The notes beneath the pieces were generated by a model, which saw only the letters and a program-made list of their open reading frames with translations, was not told where the DNA came from and ran no database searches. From an uncultured Eubacteriales bacterium (GTDB lineage Bacteria > Bacillota > Clostridia > Oscillospirales > CAG-272), in contig CAKRSS010000012.1 of the NCBI GenBank assembly GCA_934401725.1, positions 1 through 43,028 of the forward strand: a stretch of DNA of 43,028 nt, written 5' to 3'. Shown in pieces: positions 17,705 to 25,804 of this stretch. Position 1 is the stretch's first letter, and every line of letters begins with the position of its first letter. A program made the position numbers and the translations under genes.

Positions 17705-18538
17705 TTATCTTTCACGCCGCACTTCTGTGCGAACCTCGTCGGCGGAATCGACCTTGATGTAATGGTAGCGGCAGTCGAGGTAGGACTTGTTCTCCTCGAC
17801 GCGGCGCACCATCTGGTCATGAACACGGTCGCGCAGATCCTCAAGCGCCTTGCGATAAGGCAGGTCGGGGTTAGGGTAGAGGGGTCCGTCGAGATATATG
17901 ACAGGCTTTGAGTGCCCGTTGAGCCGCTTGCGGTAGACGGTGGTCTTGACATAGCACGGCGCGCCCAGCTTGACCGGATAGTGGAACGAAATGCTCGGGA
18001 AGTTGCGTATCTTGTTGTACTTCGGCCATATGTGCGCCTCCGGGAAGATGACTATGGGGCAGCCCTCCTCGTAAAGCTGATTTATGCTCTCAAGAAAGTT
18101 GACGTAATTATTCTTTGTAGACGGCGTCGGCAGCACGCCGAGCATACGGACGAGCGTCTTTATTCCTTTTATGCTTATAACATCCGGGTGCGCGACGGTA
18201 TAACACTGCCGCGGGTAGGAAGAAATCGGCGCGCTGACAGCGTCCGTCAGCATGGAGGTATGGTTGCTGTAAATAAAGTAGCCGCGGCTGCAATCCTTGC
18301 GGTGACGGAGCACCTTTTTGTTTTTTATCGGAATGCGCGCAAACAGCTTCTCACCGACCGAAACGTTGACCACAAGAAAGTGGTAAACAAGAGGTCCCAG
18401 AATCCGGTAAACCGGGCTCTTGGGGAGATATTCAAAGTCGTCGGGGGTTTTCTGTGTTTCTATATTGGTATTGGCGAAGTCGTCATTGACCTCGTCGTGG
18501 TAATAGTAGTAATATTGCTTTCTTTTAATCAGCTTCAT
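17705..18538 (-). CDS. 1-acylglycerol-3-phosphate acyltransferase-like protein (PlsC type)
   Basis: A 277-aa member of the PlsC-type acyltransferases, which transfer acyl chains to lysophosphatidate at the membrane. Block I reads YSNHTSMLTDA. It has five residues between the catalytic His and Asp instead of the classical four, as in a clostridial subgroup. Block III is IFPEAHIWP in place of FPEGT. A basic, Tyr-rich start precedes a hydrophobic stretch (about residues 43-60). The SD is moderate. It has its own promoter and no operon partners. Phospholipid synthesis is the likely role, but the altered blocks mean the acceptor could differ. Confidence 0.75.
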   Translation of the reverse strand: MKLIKRKQYYYYYHDEVNDDFANTNIETQKTPDDFEYLPKSPVYRILGPLVYHFLVVNVSVGEKLFARIPIKNKKVLRHRKDCSRGYFIYSNHTSMLTDAVSAPISSYPRQCYTVAHPDVISIKGIKTLVRMLGVLPTPSTKNNYVNFLESINQLYEEGCPIVIFPEAHIWPKYNKIRNFPSISFHYPVKLGAPCYVKTTVYRKRLNGHSKPVIYLDGPLYPNPDLPYRKALEDLRDRVHDQMVRRVEENKSYLDCRYHYIKVDSADEVRTEVRRER

Positions 18539-18589
18539 TTACTGACGCCCTCCGGCAATTATCCTGTCGTTCTCGTCTGGTTCGCGTTT

Positions 18590-18618
18590 ATTATATCATG
18601 TTCCGAGCCCGAACACAA
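18590..18618 (-). promoter_or_regulatory. Sigma-A promoter of the acyltransferase gene
   Basis: On the minus strand TTGTGT (18613-18618), 17 bp and TATAAT (18590-18595), about 50 bp before the ATG. Confidence 0.6.
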
Positions 18619-18637
18619 TACATACTCCGAAAATATA

Positions 18638-18665
18638 GGCAGCGCCGCCTGCAGGCGGCGCTGCC
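18638..18665 (-). terminator. Terminator of the GyrI-like gene
   Basis: A perfect 28-bp palindrome (GGCAGCGCCGCCT, then GC, then its complement) at 18638-18665. On the minus strand it is followed by TATATTTT. It lies 13 bp past the stop of the gene at 18678. Confidence 0.8.
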
Positions 18666-18677
18666 TCTCGCCATGAC

Positions 18678-19178
18678 TTATCTCTTAGGCTTGACCGCAA
18701 TCCATATCTGGCAGTAATAGTTCGGGTCCGAGACATCCGTCGAGGGGTAAACCTCAAGCTCGACTCCGTTTCCGTACTCGTAATTGCTCTGCGGGAAGAA
18801 CTCGCTGCATATGCGCTTGTAGGTCTCGCGGAAGGCGTCCGGCATACGCCCGCGGCACTCGAATACCGCGTAAATGTTCTCGGGAACGGTGACAAGCCCG
18901 AGCCCGCAGTCCGCCGCGAGCGGCTCGCCGTTATGCTCTGCGCCTATGGCGTAAGGAAAGGCGGAGTTTGCCATCTCGCCTGAGAAGCATATGCCGAGTA
19001 TTCCGCCCATGCGCTCGGGACTTCCATACCGGCAGAGCTTCTCAAACACCCCGGCCTCCGTGCACTCGCGCCAAAAGGCCGATATGTCCGCCGTGGCGGT
19101 ATCTCCCTGCGGCTTGTTGACCAGCTTTCTCTTGCAGACGACCGTCATCGGCCCCATTTTTTCGATTCTGTAATCCAT
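18678..19178 (-). CDS. GyrI-like / AraC effector-binding domain protein
   Basis: A 166-aa stand-alone effector-binding domain (GyrI/SOUL-like fold). The opening MDYRIEKMGPMTVVCKR, the middle LGICF and AAVFECRG-like segments, and the tail YYCQIWIAVK fit proteins that bind small hydrophobic or cationic molecules. There is no DNA-binding domain, so it is not itself a regulator. It could bind or modify a drug-like ligand. It lies downstream of an ABC-2 efflux pair on the same strand but has its own promoter-like -10. The ligand is unknown. Confidence 0.75.
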   Translation of the reverse strand: MDYRIEKMGPMTVVCKRKLVNKPQGDTATADISAFWRECTEAGVFEKLCRYGSPERMGGILGICFSGEMANSAFPYAIGAEHNGEPLAADCGLGLVTVPENIYAVFECRGRMPDAFRETYKRICSEFFPQSNYEYGNGVELEVYPSTDVSDPNYYCQIWIAVKPKR

Positions 19179-19201
19179 TGTACTGCCTCCGTTATGGCAC
19201 T

Positions 19202-19250
19202 ATTATACCTCACCGCCGGGCGTCTGTCCTGACTTTCCGCGCGGTGAGGT
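19202..19250 (-). promoter_or_regulatory. Hairpin plus promoter between the ABC-2 permease and the GyrI-like gene
   Basis: ACCTCACCGC (19207-19216) pairs with GCGGTGAGGT (19241-19250) just downstream of the ABC-2 permease, so it may end that transcript, although no T-run follows. TATAAT (19202-19207, minus strand) lies at its foot, with AGGACA 17 bp upstream (19225-19230) inside the loop. A promoter for the GyrI-like gene is therefore likely and would overlap the hairpin. Confidence 0.5.
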
Positions 19251-19267
19251 GCATGATTATAGCCCCG

Positions 19268-20161
19268 TTATTTGCGTCGGCAAAGCAGGTTGAGCAGCAC
19301 GTAGACACCGACGGCAAGCACTATTGCCGCGGCGAGAATTATGTACATAGTCCCGGTGCCGACCTGGTCGCCGAAAAAGTATAGGTTGCAGTCTATCCCG
19401 TCCTTTATCTTCCCGATGACCTCCGCCGGGAAACCCTTAGCGGCCATCTCGCGGTAAACGCCCGCCATGGCGTGATTGCGCAGCAGCGCCGTGCCGTACG
19501 TTCCGGGCAGGAAGGAAAGCACCTTCTGAAGTCCGTCGGAAAAGTTTGAGATGGGCATGTATGCGCCGCACACAAAACCGTAGCCCGCGCTCACCACCGT
19601 ACCGACGGCGGACGCCTGCCCGCTCGTTTTAAGCATGCAGTTGACGCACGATGCGAGCGCCGTTCCGAACAGCGTCAGAAGCAGCACGTCCAGCGCGACG
19701 TAAAGCACGTCGGCGAGCGTCATGTACCACCCCTTGACGGCCAGGTAAACGAGACTTGCGCCGTATGCGGTAAAGCTGATGATCAGCGTCGAGACGGCAG
19801 AGGCCACAAAGTAGCCAATTGCCAGCGTCGGCCTCCGCACGGGCGTCACGGTAAGGTCGCTCAAAGCTCCCGTGACCTTGTCGTTTATCATGAGCAGATT
19901 GGCGCAGAACGCCACCGTAACACAGCTGACGGCAAGCAGCGAGGAGGCGAGCTGCCCGGCAACCGTAGCGTCGATAAGTGATTCGTCAACGTCAAAGCTC
20001 TGCGGCATGGCCGAAACAAAACTGTCCCTGTAAATACCCGCGAGAAAGGTTGCGTAAAGCACGAGCAGTATCAGCGGCGTGATGAGAGACGTGAAAAACG
20101 ATCCCTTGTCCTTGAAAAACAGTTTTATGTTGCGTGAAATAAGATTTCCGAGTCCTGTCAT
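19268..20161 (-). CDS. ABC-2 type permease
   Basis: A 297-aa integral membrane protein of the ABC-2 class with about six helices. The first spans residues around 20-40, followed by a large external loop holding SFDVDESLIDATVAGQ. The membrane core includes FCANLLMINDKVTGALSDLTVTPVRR, the usual coupling-helix region. I prefer the ATG at 20161, which has GAGGGG eight bases upstream, over an in-frame GTG at 20170. The ATPase gene ends 12 bases before it, so the two make one exporter. The substrate is unknown; drug or lipid export is typical for such pairs. Confidence 0.88.
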   Translation of the reverse strand: MTGLGNLISRNIKLFFKDKGSFFTSLITPLILLVLYATFLAGIYRDSFVSAMPQSFDVDESLIDATVAGQLASSLLAVSCVTVAFCANLLMINDKVTGALSDLTVTPVRRPTLAIGYFVASAVSTLIISFTAYGASLVYLAVKGWYMTLADVLYVALDVLLLTLFGTALASCVNCMLKTSGQASAVGTVVSAGYGFVCGAYMPISNFSDGLQKVLSFLPGTYGTALLRNHAMAGVYREMAAKGFPAEVIGKIKDGIDCNLYFFGDQVGTGTMYIILAAAIVLAVGVYVLLNLLCRRK

Positions 20162-20173
20162 AAAACTCACCCC

Positions 20174-21091
20174 TCACATTTTCTCGGAAGCGCCGCCGAG
20201 CGACCTTCCGGTCACGGCAAGGAAAACATCGTCCATGCCGCCCTTGGTTATCTCGTAATCGCAGAACAGCTCCGGATGGTCGATTATCAGCCGCGTCGCC
20301 GTCGCCGTGTCTGGGACAGACACGCGGAACGCGTCGCGTATCTCCTCATACGGCATACCAAGCGTGCGCACCTGCGCCTCGCTCACACCGTACATTGTAA
20401 TGAAGTCACCCGTGTATGTATTTTTGAGCGCAAGCGGCGTTCCCTCGGCCGATATGCGGCCATGGTCGAGAATGACGACGTAGTCGGCGTCCGCCGCCTC
20501 CTCCATGTAGTGAGTTGTGAGAAAGACGGTCATATTCTCCCGCTCGCGCAGGTCCGACACAACGTTCCAGAGCAGCTTGCGCGTCTGTGGGTCAAGGCCT
20601 GTCGTGGGCTCGTCGAGTATCAGTATTTCGGGACGGTGCAGCAGCGCCCGAGCGATGTCGATGCGGCGGCGCTGTCCGCCCGACAGCTTGCCGACGGTGC
20701 GCCCGAGCAGCGGCTTCAGCTCAAGCAGCTCCGTCAGCTCGTCAAGCCGCTCGGAGAACTGCCTGCCTGTGATACCGTACAGTGCGGCGCGGCTGCGGAG
20801 ATTGTCCCGCACGCTCAGCGGCTGGTCAAGCACGGAATTCTGAAAGACAACGCCCAGTCTGCGCTTGATGCCCTCAAGCCCGTGGTCGATATCCGTACCG
20901 CAGATGGTAACGTTGCCGCTGTCCTTTTTCAGCTGACCGCACATTATGGAGATGGTCGTCGACTTTCCCGCTCCGTTGACTCCGAGAAAGGCAAACAGCT
21001 CCCCGGCTCTGACGTTAAAGGACAGATCCTGTACCGCCTCCACGTCCCCGAACGACTTGTTCAGGTGTTCTATTTCAATTATGTGATCCAT
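20174..21091 (-). CDS. ABC transporter ATP-binding protein (ABC-2 partner)
   Basis: A 305-aa ATPase: Walker A GVNGAGKST, Q-loop VFQNSVLDQ, signature LSGGQRRR, Walker B ILILDEPTTGLD, and a switch His in LTTHYMEEA. A C-terminal extension of about 80 residues (YGVSEAQVRTLG...) is common in drug-exporter (DrrA-like) ATPases. The start is the ATG at 21091, with GGGAGGA just upstream and MDHIIEIEHLNKSFG as the family beginning. The frame stays open for 86 more codons upstream, but these are non-homologous and cross the promoter. It is followed by its permease after 12 bp. A consensus promoter and a leader dyad suggest repressor control. Confidence 0.92.
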   Translation of the reverse strand: MDHIIEIEHLNKSFGDVEAVQDLSFNVRAGELFAFLGVNGAGKSTTISIMCGQLKKDSGNVTICGTDIDHGLEGIKRRLGVVFQNSVLDQPLSVRDNLRSRAALYGITGRQFSERLDELTELLELKPLLGRTVGKLSGGQRRRIDIARALLHRPEILILDEPTTGLDPQTRKLLWNVVSDLRERENMTVFLTTHYMEEAADADYVVILDHGRISAEGTPLALKNTYTGDFITMYGVSEAQVRTLGMPYEEIRDAFRVSVPDTATATRLIIDHPELFCDYEITKGGMDDVFLAVTGRSLGGASEKM

Positions 21092-21106
21092 ATGTCCTCC
21101 CGACAT

Positions 21107-21172
21107 CGCGCTATACGGTAGCGCGCGATATATAACGGATGGCATTATACAACGTCCGCCGCGAATTGTCAA
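21107..21172 (-). promoter_or_regulatory. Consensus sigma-A promoter with downstream dyad (ABC-2 operon)
   Basis: On the minus strand TTGACA (21167-21172), exactly 17 bp and TATAAT (21144-21149) form a perfect consensus promoter. Just downstream of the expected start, CGCGCTA-N5-TAGCGCG (21107-21125) is an inverted repeat of the kind bound by TetR- or PadR-class repressors. A promoter this strong without control would be surprising for an exporter, so the dyad is probably the operator. The regulator is not encoded nearby. Confidence 0.7.
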
Positions 21173-21201
21173 GGGATTAACAAAAATTCTCGCCTGAATA
21201 G

Positions 21202-21230
21202 CAAAAAAACGAGACGGACAACCCGTCCGT
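21202..21230 (-). terminator. Terminator of the flavodoxin remnant
   Basis: ACGGAC (21214-21219) pairs with GTCCGT (21225-21230). On the minus strand the stem is followed by CTCGTTTTTTTGC. Between it and the remnant (21248-21301) is a 17-codon open frame behind GGAGGAG; I do not consider it a gene. Confidence 0.65.
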
Positions 21231-21318
21231 ACCGATTTTTGTTTCTTATACTTGCTCATTCTCTGCGGTGTCGCCGTCGTCCCATATTTCTTTGGCCATG
21301 CGGAAACTCTCCTCCGTT

Positions 21319-21692
21319 TTACTTTATCGCACCGCCGTCGCGGAGCCATTTTTCAAGATTTCTGTCGTTCGTCACCGATGTACGAAGTCCGTCCATAACA
21401 TTTGCACCCGGCTCGGCGGCCCTTATGACCGACACCGACGTCGGGACGCCGCTGCTCCCCGAGGCGCAGAACGGCAGAACCGTTTTGCCGTACAGGTCGC
21501 AGGTGTCAAGAAATGTGTTTGTGATGCGCGGCATAGTTCCCCACCGGACATAATACCCGATTAAAACCGTGTCGCATTCGGAAATGTCGACGCGCCCGCA
21601 CCCGATTGCCGGACGCGCTGCAGAATCTTACACAGAACGCAGGCCAGCGCGCAAATAAGTGCCGCGACGATAAATAACTTATTTTTTCTCAT
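21319..21692 (-). pseudogene. Decayed flavodoxin-like gene (internal deletion and frame change)
   Basis: The first piece starts at the ATG at 21692 behind a strong GGGAGG and encodes a signal-anchor of about 22 residues (MRKNKLFIVAALICALAC...). Its frame then runs into a short nonsense tail ending at 21561. In another frame, from about 21628 to 21319, lies the C-terminal half of a Flavodoxin_4-type protein: DTVLIGYYVRWGTMPRITN, TFLDT.DLYGKTVLPFCASGSSG and SVIRAAEPGANVMDGLRTS. A TAA sits just upstream of that piece in its frame, and it has no usable start. The N-terminal FMN-binding half is missing. An intact relative would be roughly 180-220 aa. A promoter and terminator still flank the remnant. 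A 10-codon frame with its own SD (21731-21763) precedes it. Confidence 0.75.
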
Positions 21693-21857
21693 GATAACCT
21701 CCCTACAGCTATCAGATCTGTCCTGCGGGCTTACACAACCGTCGTTATCAAACACTTCCGCATGACGTGCTCCTCCTCGTGCAGTGGGTTTGCAGTCGAA
21801 ATAAGCACGCCACACGAATCTCTGACCGGGATTCGGGGCAGATCGTATTTCGACAGT

Positions 21858-21885
21858 AGTATATCATAAAATTTGCAGAATGCAA
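21858..21885 (-). promoter_or_regulatory. Promoter of the flavodoxin remnant with a TTGCA dyad
   Basis: On the minus strand TTGCAT (21880-21885), 16 bp and TATACT (21858-21863). The -35 lies within the perfect inverted repeat TTTGCA-N3-TGCAAA (21872-21886). It resembles the dyad over the -35 of the ABC exporter promoter at 15468-15481. Confidence 0.55.
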
Positions 21886-21925
21886 AGCCCGCCGGGAGAG
21901 GTCTTAGACTCTCTCCCGGCGGGCT
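21886..21925. terminator. Terminator at the end of the mannoside operon
   Basis: A perfect 15-bp stem: AGCCCGCCGGGAGAG (21886-21900) pairs with CTCTCCCGGCGGGCT (21911-21925) around a 10-base loop. It lies 13 bp past the PfkB kinase stop and closes the long minus-strand operon. T-rich DNA lies on the left (TTTGCATTCTG on the minus strand) and GTTTTG on the right. Confidence 0.85.
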
Positions 21926-21938
21926 GTTTTGCGTTATT

Positions 21939-22961
21939 TCACAGTTTACCGATCCGAATCTCCGGTTGAGGCCACGCGGCCGCCTGCTTTTTCATCTCGG
22001 CAATCCGGCTGATTCCGTCCGATGCTCCCGCGGTGAGCAGTGAGCAGTTCGCGGCCAACGTTCCCAATTTCATGGCAGCGTCCAGCGAATATCCCCGGAA
22101 CGCGCCGAGCAGTACGCCGGAACAAAAAGCATCACCCGCTCCTGTGGTTGAAGCAATAGCCTCGCGCGGCACACCATAAACTGTCAACCTGACGTAATTG
22201 CCCTGCGCGTCAACACCGTAGCTCGCCAGTTTGGAGTGAATCACCACCCACTCACCGACGCCGCACCCGCGCAGCGCACGGAAAACCTCCGGCAGATTGT
22301 CCTCGATAATGCCTCCATCGTCCGACAGCCGTGTTCCCGTCGTACGCTCGGCTTCGAGCTCGTTGATAATGCAGTAATCCGTATACCTCAGCGCCGGTAT
22401 GACAGTGTCGCGAAAGCGCGTGCTGTTCCTGCTGACAATGTCGATAGATGTCTTGAGTCCGCGCGCCTTCGCGCCTGCCAGCAGACGCGCCATTTTTGTA
22501 CCGTATTCCGCATCCGGGGCGTCAAGAGAGCGAAGCAGAAGTATGTAGCCGATGTGGAGCAGTCCCTCGTATTCGTCAAGCTCGAGACAACTCTCGTCAA
22601 AGAGTTCATTCGCCCCCGCGAACTGAAAGAATGTGCGCGTATTGTTCTGCTTTTCGTACATAACATCGGTAAATGACGTCTGCCCGCAGATTTTTATGCC
22701 GCTGACGTCGACGTTTGGGTAAGCGCCGAGCGTGTCCAGTATAAAGCGACCCTGTTTGTCGTCGCCGACGAGGCCCGCAGCGTACAGCGGAAGTTCCGGA
22801 TCCATTCGCGCGAGGTCCTGTATGCAGTTGCAGACAAGCCCGCCCGGTGACAATGACACCTCACGAATGTTTGTCAGTGTGGACGGCGCGGGATAGTCGT
22901 CAAGACATTTGAGCTGATCCGCTATAATGTTTCCCGCACAGATTATACCTTTCTTTTTCAT
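21939..22961 (-). CDS. PfkB/ribokinase-family sugar kinase
   Basis: A 340-aa carbohydrate kinase with the ribokinase fold. The N-terminal substrate site includes GNIIADQ (10-16) and SPGGLVCN (38-45). N200-E201-x-E203 is the Mg/ATP motif. The C-terminal signature is TTGAGDAFCSG with catalytic base D277. It starts nine bases after the GH38 stop and is the last gene of the operon, followed by a strong terminator. With an alpha-mannosidase and a mannose-type isomerase upstream, the most economical substrate is fructose, giving fructose-6-phosphate. This is inference; PfkB members also act on ribose, tagatose-6-phosphate and nucleosides. Confidence 0.88.
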   Translation of the reverse strand: MKKKGIICAGNIIADQLKCLDDYPAPSTLTNIREVSLSPGGLVCNCIQDLARMDPELPLYAAGLVGDDKQGRFILDTLGAYPNVDVSGIKICGQTSFTDVMYEKQNNTRTFFQFAGANELFDESCLELDEYEGLLHIGYILLLRSLDAPDAEYGTKMARLLAGAKARGLKTSIDIVSRNSTRFRDTVIPALRYTDYCIINELEAERTTGTRLSDDGGIIEDNLPEVFRALRGCGVGEWVVIHSKLASYGVDAQGNYVRLTVYGVPREAIASTTGAGDAFCSGVLLGAFRGYSLDAAMKLGTLAANCSLLTAGASDGISRIAEMKKQAAAWPQPEIRIGKL

Positions 22962-22969
22962 CTTTTGAC

Positions 22970-25780
22970 CTACTCCAAAATAACAGCCACCGCGGCATGC
23001 GCAGGTACGGTCAACCGTACCTCACGACCGAGCAGTGTAACCTCAACATCCTCACACGGCCGCTCGACATTATCGACTGCGCAGGCACAATTCAACTCCC
23101 ACGCGGCACTGATGTGCGCGACAGCCGGGCTGTCTCCGCGATTGAGTAGGCGCACAACCACGCCTTCTCCCTTCTCCGCCGCCTTGACGGCGACAAGCTC
23201 GAGACTGTCCGACTCAAATCGGGTCTTCAGCAAAGCTCCGCTCAGCGGCAGAGCCCCTGTGTGCGGGACAGGCGGTGCGCTGGTATAGATCGGCGGGTGT
23301 GCGAGCACAGTGTTGAGCCGGACGGCCTCAGCTGTCGAGTGAACGACGCCGACACACAGGCTCATGCGGTGCTGTCCGAGCTCGGGGAACGGGTCGGGGT
23401 CGTAGCTGCTGCGGAGCAGTGTGACCGAACCCACGTTATCCCACGCGCGGTAAGCATATTTCGAGTCGCTGCAAAGCAGTATGTCAGCGCCGCCGTCACC
23501 GCACAGCCGAAATCCGCCTGTGCAGGGCACGTCATGAGCAAGTGTGGGGCGATCAATGTCGCCCATCGGAATATCGCTTCGGCTGTGCCGCACGTCATAA
23601 GCCACCGGGACAGCAAAGCGCAGCTGCGGCACGAACGCGCCCTCAACCGGAGTCTCAAGCCAGTCGCAGCACACGTCGAATATGAGCCCCCTGCCGTGCT
23701 TCGGCAGCCGCACCGTCACTTTAAGCTTTGAGCGCGAGAAACCAATCTCATAATCAAGCTCGGACTGCAAGTCATTGAATCGTTCGCCGAGGCGGCGCAC
23801 GGCGCAGCTTTCATTGAGGTTTTCACACGACATAATCTCACCGACACGCCATGACGTCATACCGTGACGCGGATTTTCGCGTATCAGCTGGAACATCGCA
23901 GCGGGACGTTCGATAAGCCGGCAGCCGGTCTGTTTGTCGGTAAGCGACACAATTTCCATCGTCCGGCTGTCAAATTCGGCGCGGATAAACTCGTTTTCAA
24001 GCACCTGCGGGGCGTCAGTTATCGTATCGCGACGCTGAAATACAAAATAGTTCGGCTCCGGCTCGGCGGGATAGTCTCCGTTTGAGACAATGTATGTAGC
24101 ATACCCCAGAGGGGGCAGCGTTGCGTCGACCAACAGCTTCGAGTAGGTGTGCCGCCAATAATTCTGGCGCTCGAACACAACCGCAAATGGAACCTCGACT
24201 CCCTCACCGTCAGTCACGCGTATGTTGGACGCCTTGTAAGGAAAGTCCCAGACCATCAGCTCAACCGGCTCGCGGCGCTCATACACTGTGGGGTTGAAAA
24301 TGTGATAGGCCCTTACTCCTCCGCATCCGCGTTCGGCAGCTGAGAAGCGGAACATGTTTCGGTAATCCGAAAGGCAGCCGACACCACCGCCCTCAGAGCA
24401 CGTGGCGCCTGCGGGCGAGAACGCTATTTTCGACGTGTCGATATTGTCAGCCAGCGTGCGCATGGCCGAGTTGACCTGCGCCTGTGCGTACGCCATAGAC
24501 TGCTGAAACTGCCCGAGTGCATACTCACGCGTTTCTATCATACCGGAGCCCGGCAGTATGTCATGAAACTGCGAAAACAGTACCGGCAGCCACCCCTCAC
24601 GCATAACGTCGGGCTGCTGCGGCTTGCCGAGCGCGCCCCGGACAAGCGCTGTGACCGTCTCGGCGTCGCCAAGCCGCACCTCTGCCACCTTGTTAGCCAT
24701 CTTTATACGCGACTGCGAACTGTAACAGCCGGTAAACACAAAATTCTGCTCCTCATTCCCGACGAGCGGATAACTGTCGGCCAGCTTTTCCAGCTCGTCA
24801 AAAAGCGCACAGTGGGTACTGAATATCAGCGTCGGCATAAGCGGCCAGCTGCCAACGTCAATTATCGACTCAATATCGGCGCGCGTCGGTCCGCCGCCGT
24901 GGTCGCCTACGCCGTACAGCTTGGCGATATGCCGCAGCTCCGGCGCAATGTCGGCGCACTGAAGCGCCGTGTCGGTAAAGCAAGCGGGCGATATGTTGCC
25001 GAGATAACCCATAGCGTCCTGGTACACGAGCATTGTGCGCCCCGACGGCGCGCGCCAGCGGTAGACCTGTCGCAGATCACACCCGCGGCAATGATAATAC
25101 CTGTCAACCCCGACGCTGCCCAGTATCTCGGGCAGGTTCAGACTGTGCCCGAATGTATCGGGCTCAAAATCAAGCCGCAGTGTGTCGGGTGAAATGTCAA
25201 GCAGGCGGGCAAGGTACTCCCTTGTATACAGCGTCTGACGTATGAGCGACTCGAGTGACGACATGTTTTTGTCGCCCTCCACCCATGTCGACGCCGTGAC
25301 CTCAAAGCGTCCCTCTCGCACGCGCTGCTTTATCTCCTCGAGCATATCAGGCGCGAGCTGCTCGATCACACGGTAAACCGACGCCTGCGACTGTGAAAAC
25401 TTATACTCCGGGTAGTCTCGCATGAGGTCAAGCATGGTGCGCATAGTGTCGATAGTGACAATGGCAGTCTCCTGATAACCCCAGCGCCAGTTCATATCAA
25501 TGTGCGCGTGTGCAATGCAGTGAACGTTATACGCCTTTATCTCAGGGGACAACGCCGACAGATTCTGCTCCATTGCGTACGCGTCGTCAAGCGTCAGTGT
25601 CCCCTGAATCTTTTGGCGTTCGAGCAGCTGGTCAACCTCCCCGTCAATGACGCCGTCATATATGTGACCGCGCACGGCGGACAGATTATACACACTTCTG
25701 AGCTCTGAATATATCCTGAGTGCCGGGCCGCGGGAATCGGCTCCCTTCCCTATGCGTTGCAGTTTAGTTGCAATATTCAT
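22970..25780 (-). CDS. Glycoside hydrolase family 38 alpha-mannosidase
   Basis: A 936-aa GH38 enzyme that releases mannose from alpha-mannosides. The catalytic domain fills about residues 80-420. The zinc site has H91-x-H93-x-D95 in HAHIDMNWRW, nucleophile D208 in EPDTFGHS, and a late His in SQFHDILPGSG. STWVEGDKNM (about 164-173) lines the pocket. The C-terminal 450 residues are the beta-sandwich domains of the family. There is no signal peptide, so it acts in the cytoplasm on imported oligosaccharides. It sits between the isomerase (24 bp) and the PfkB kinase (nine bp) in the operon. Length is typical of bacterial GH38 enzymes. Confidence 0.95.
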   Translation of the reverse strand: MNIATKLQRIGKGADSRGPALRIYSELRSVYNLSAVRGHIYDGVIDGEVDQLLERQKIQGTLTLDDAYAMEQNLSALSPEIKAYNVHCIAHAHIDMNWRWGYQETAIVTIDTMRTMLDLMRDYPEYKFSQSQASVYRVIEQLAPDMLEEIKQRVREGRFEVTASTWVEGDKNMSSLESLIRQTLYTREYLARLLDISPDTLRLDFEPDTFGHSLNLPEILGSVGVDRYYHCRGCDLRQVYRWRAPSGRTMLVYQDAMGYLGNISPACFTDTALQCADIAPELRHIAKLYGVGDHGGGPTRADIESIIDVGSWPLMPTLIFSTHCALFDELEKLADSYPLVGNEEQNFVFTGCYSSQSRIKMANKVAEVRLGDAETVTALVRGALGKPQQPDVMREGWLPVLFSQFHDILPGSGMIETREYALGQFQQSMAYAQAQVNSAMRTLADNIDTSKIAFSPAGATCSEGGGVGCLSDYRNMFRFSAAERGCGGVRAYHIFNPTVYERREPVELMVWDFPYKASNIRVTDGEGVEVPFAVVFERQNYWRHTYSKLLVDATLPPLGYATYIVSNGDYPAEPEPNYFVFQRRDTITDAPQVLENEFIRAEFDSRTMEIVSLTDKQTGCRLIERPAAMFQLIRENPRHGMTSWRVGEIMSCENLNESCAVRRLGERFNDLQSELDYEIGFSRSKLKVTVRLPKHGRGLIFDVCCDWLETPVEGAFVPQLRFAVPVAYDVRHSRSDIPMGDIDRPTLAHDVPCTGGFRLCGDGGADILLCSDSKYAYRAWDNVGSVTLLRSSYDPDPFPELGQHRMSLCVGVVHSTAEAVRLNTVLAHPPIYTSAPPVPHTGALPLSGALLKTRFESDSLELVAVKAAEKGEGVVVRLLNRGDSPAVAHISAAWELNCACAVDNVERPCEDVEVTLLGREVRLTVPAHAAVAVILE

Positions 25781-25804
25781 GTTCTGTCCTTTCGTTTCGT
25801 CGCC

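Noticed and set aside
21248..21301. A 17-codon frame behind GGAGGAG downstream of the flavodoxin remnant
   Set aside because: It is too short to judge, is not clearly a leader of anything, and sits between decayed sequence and a terminator.
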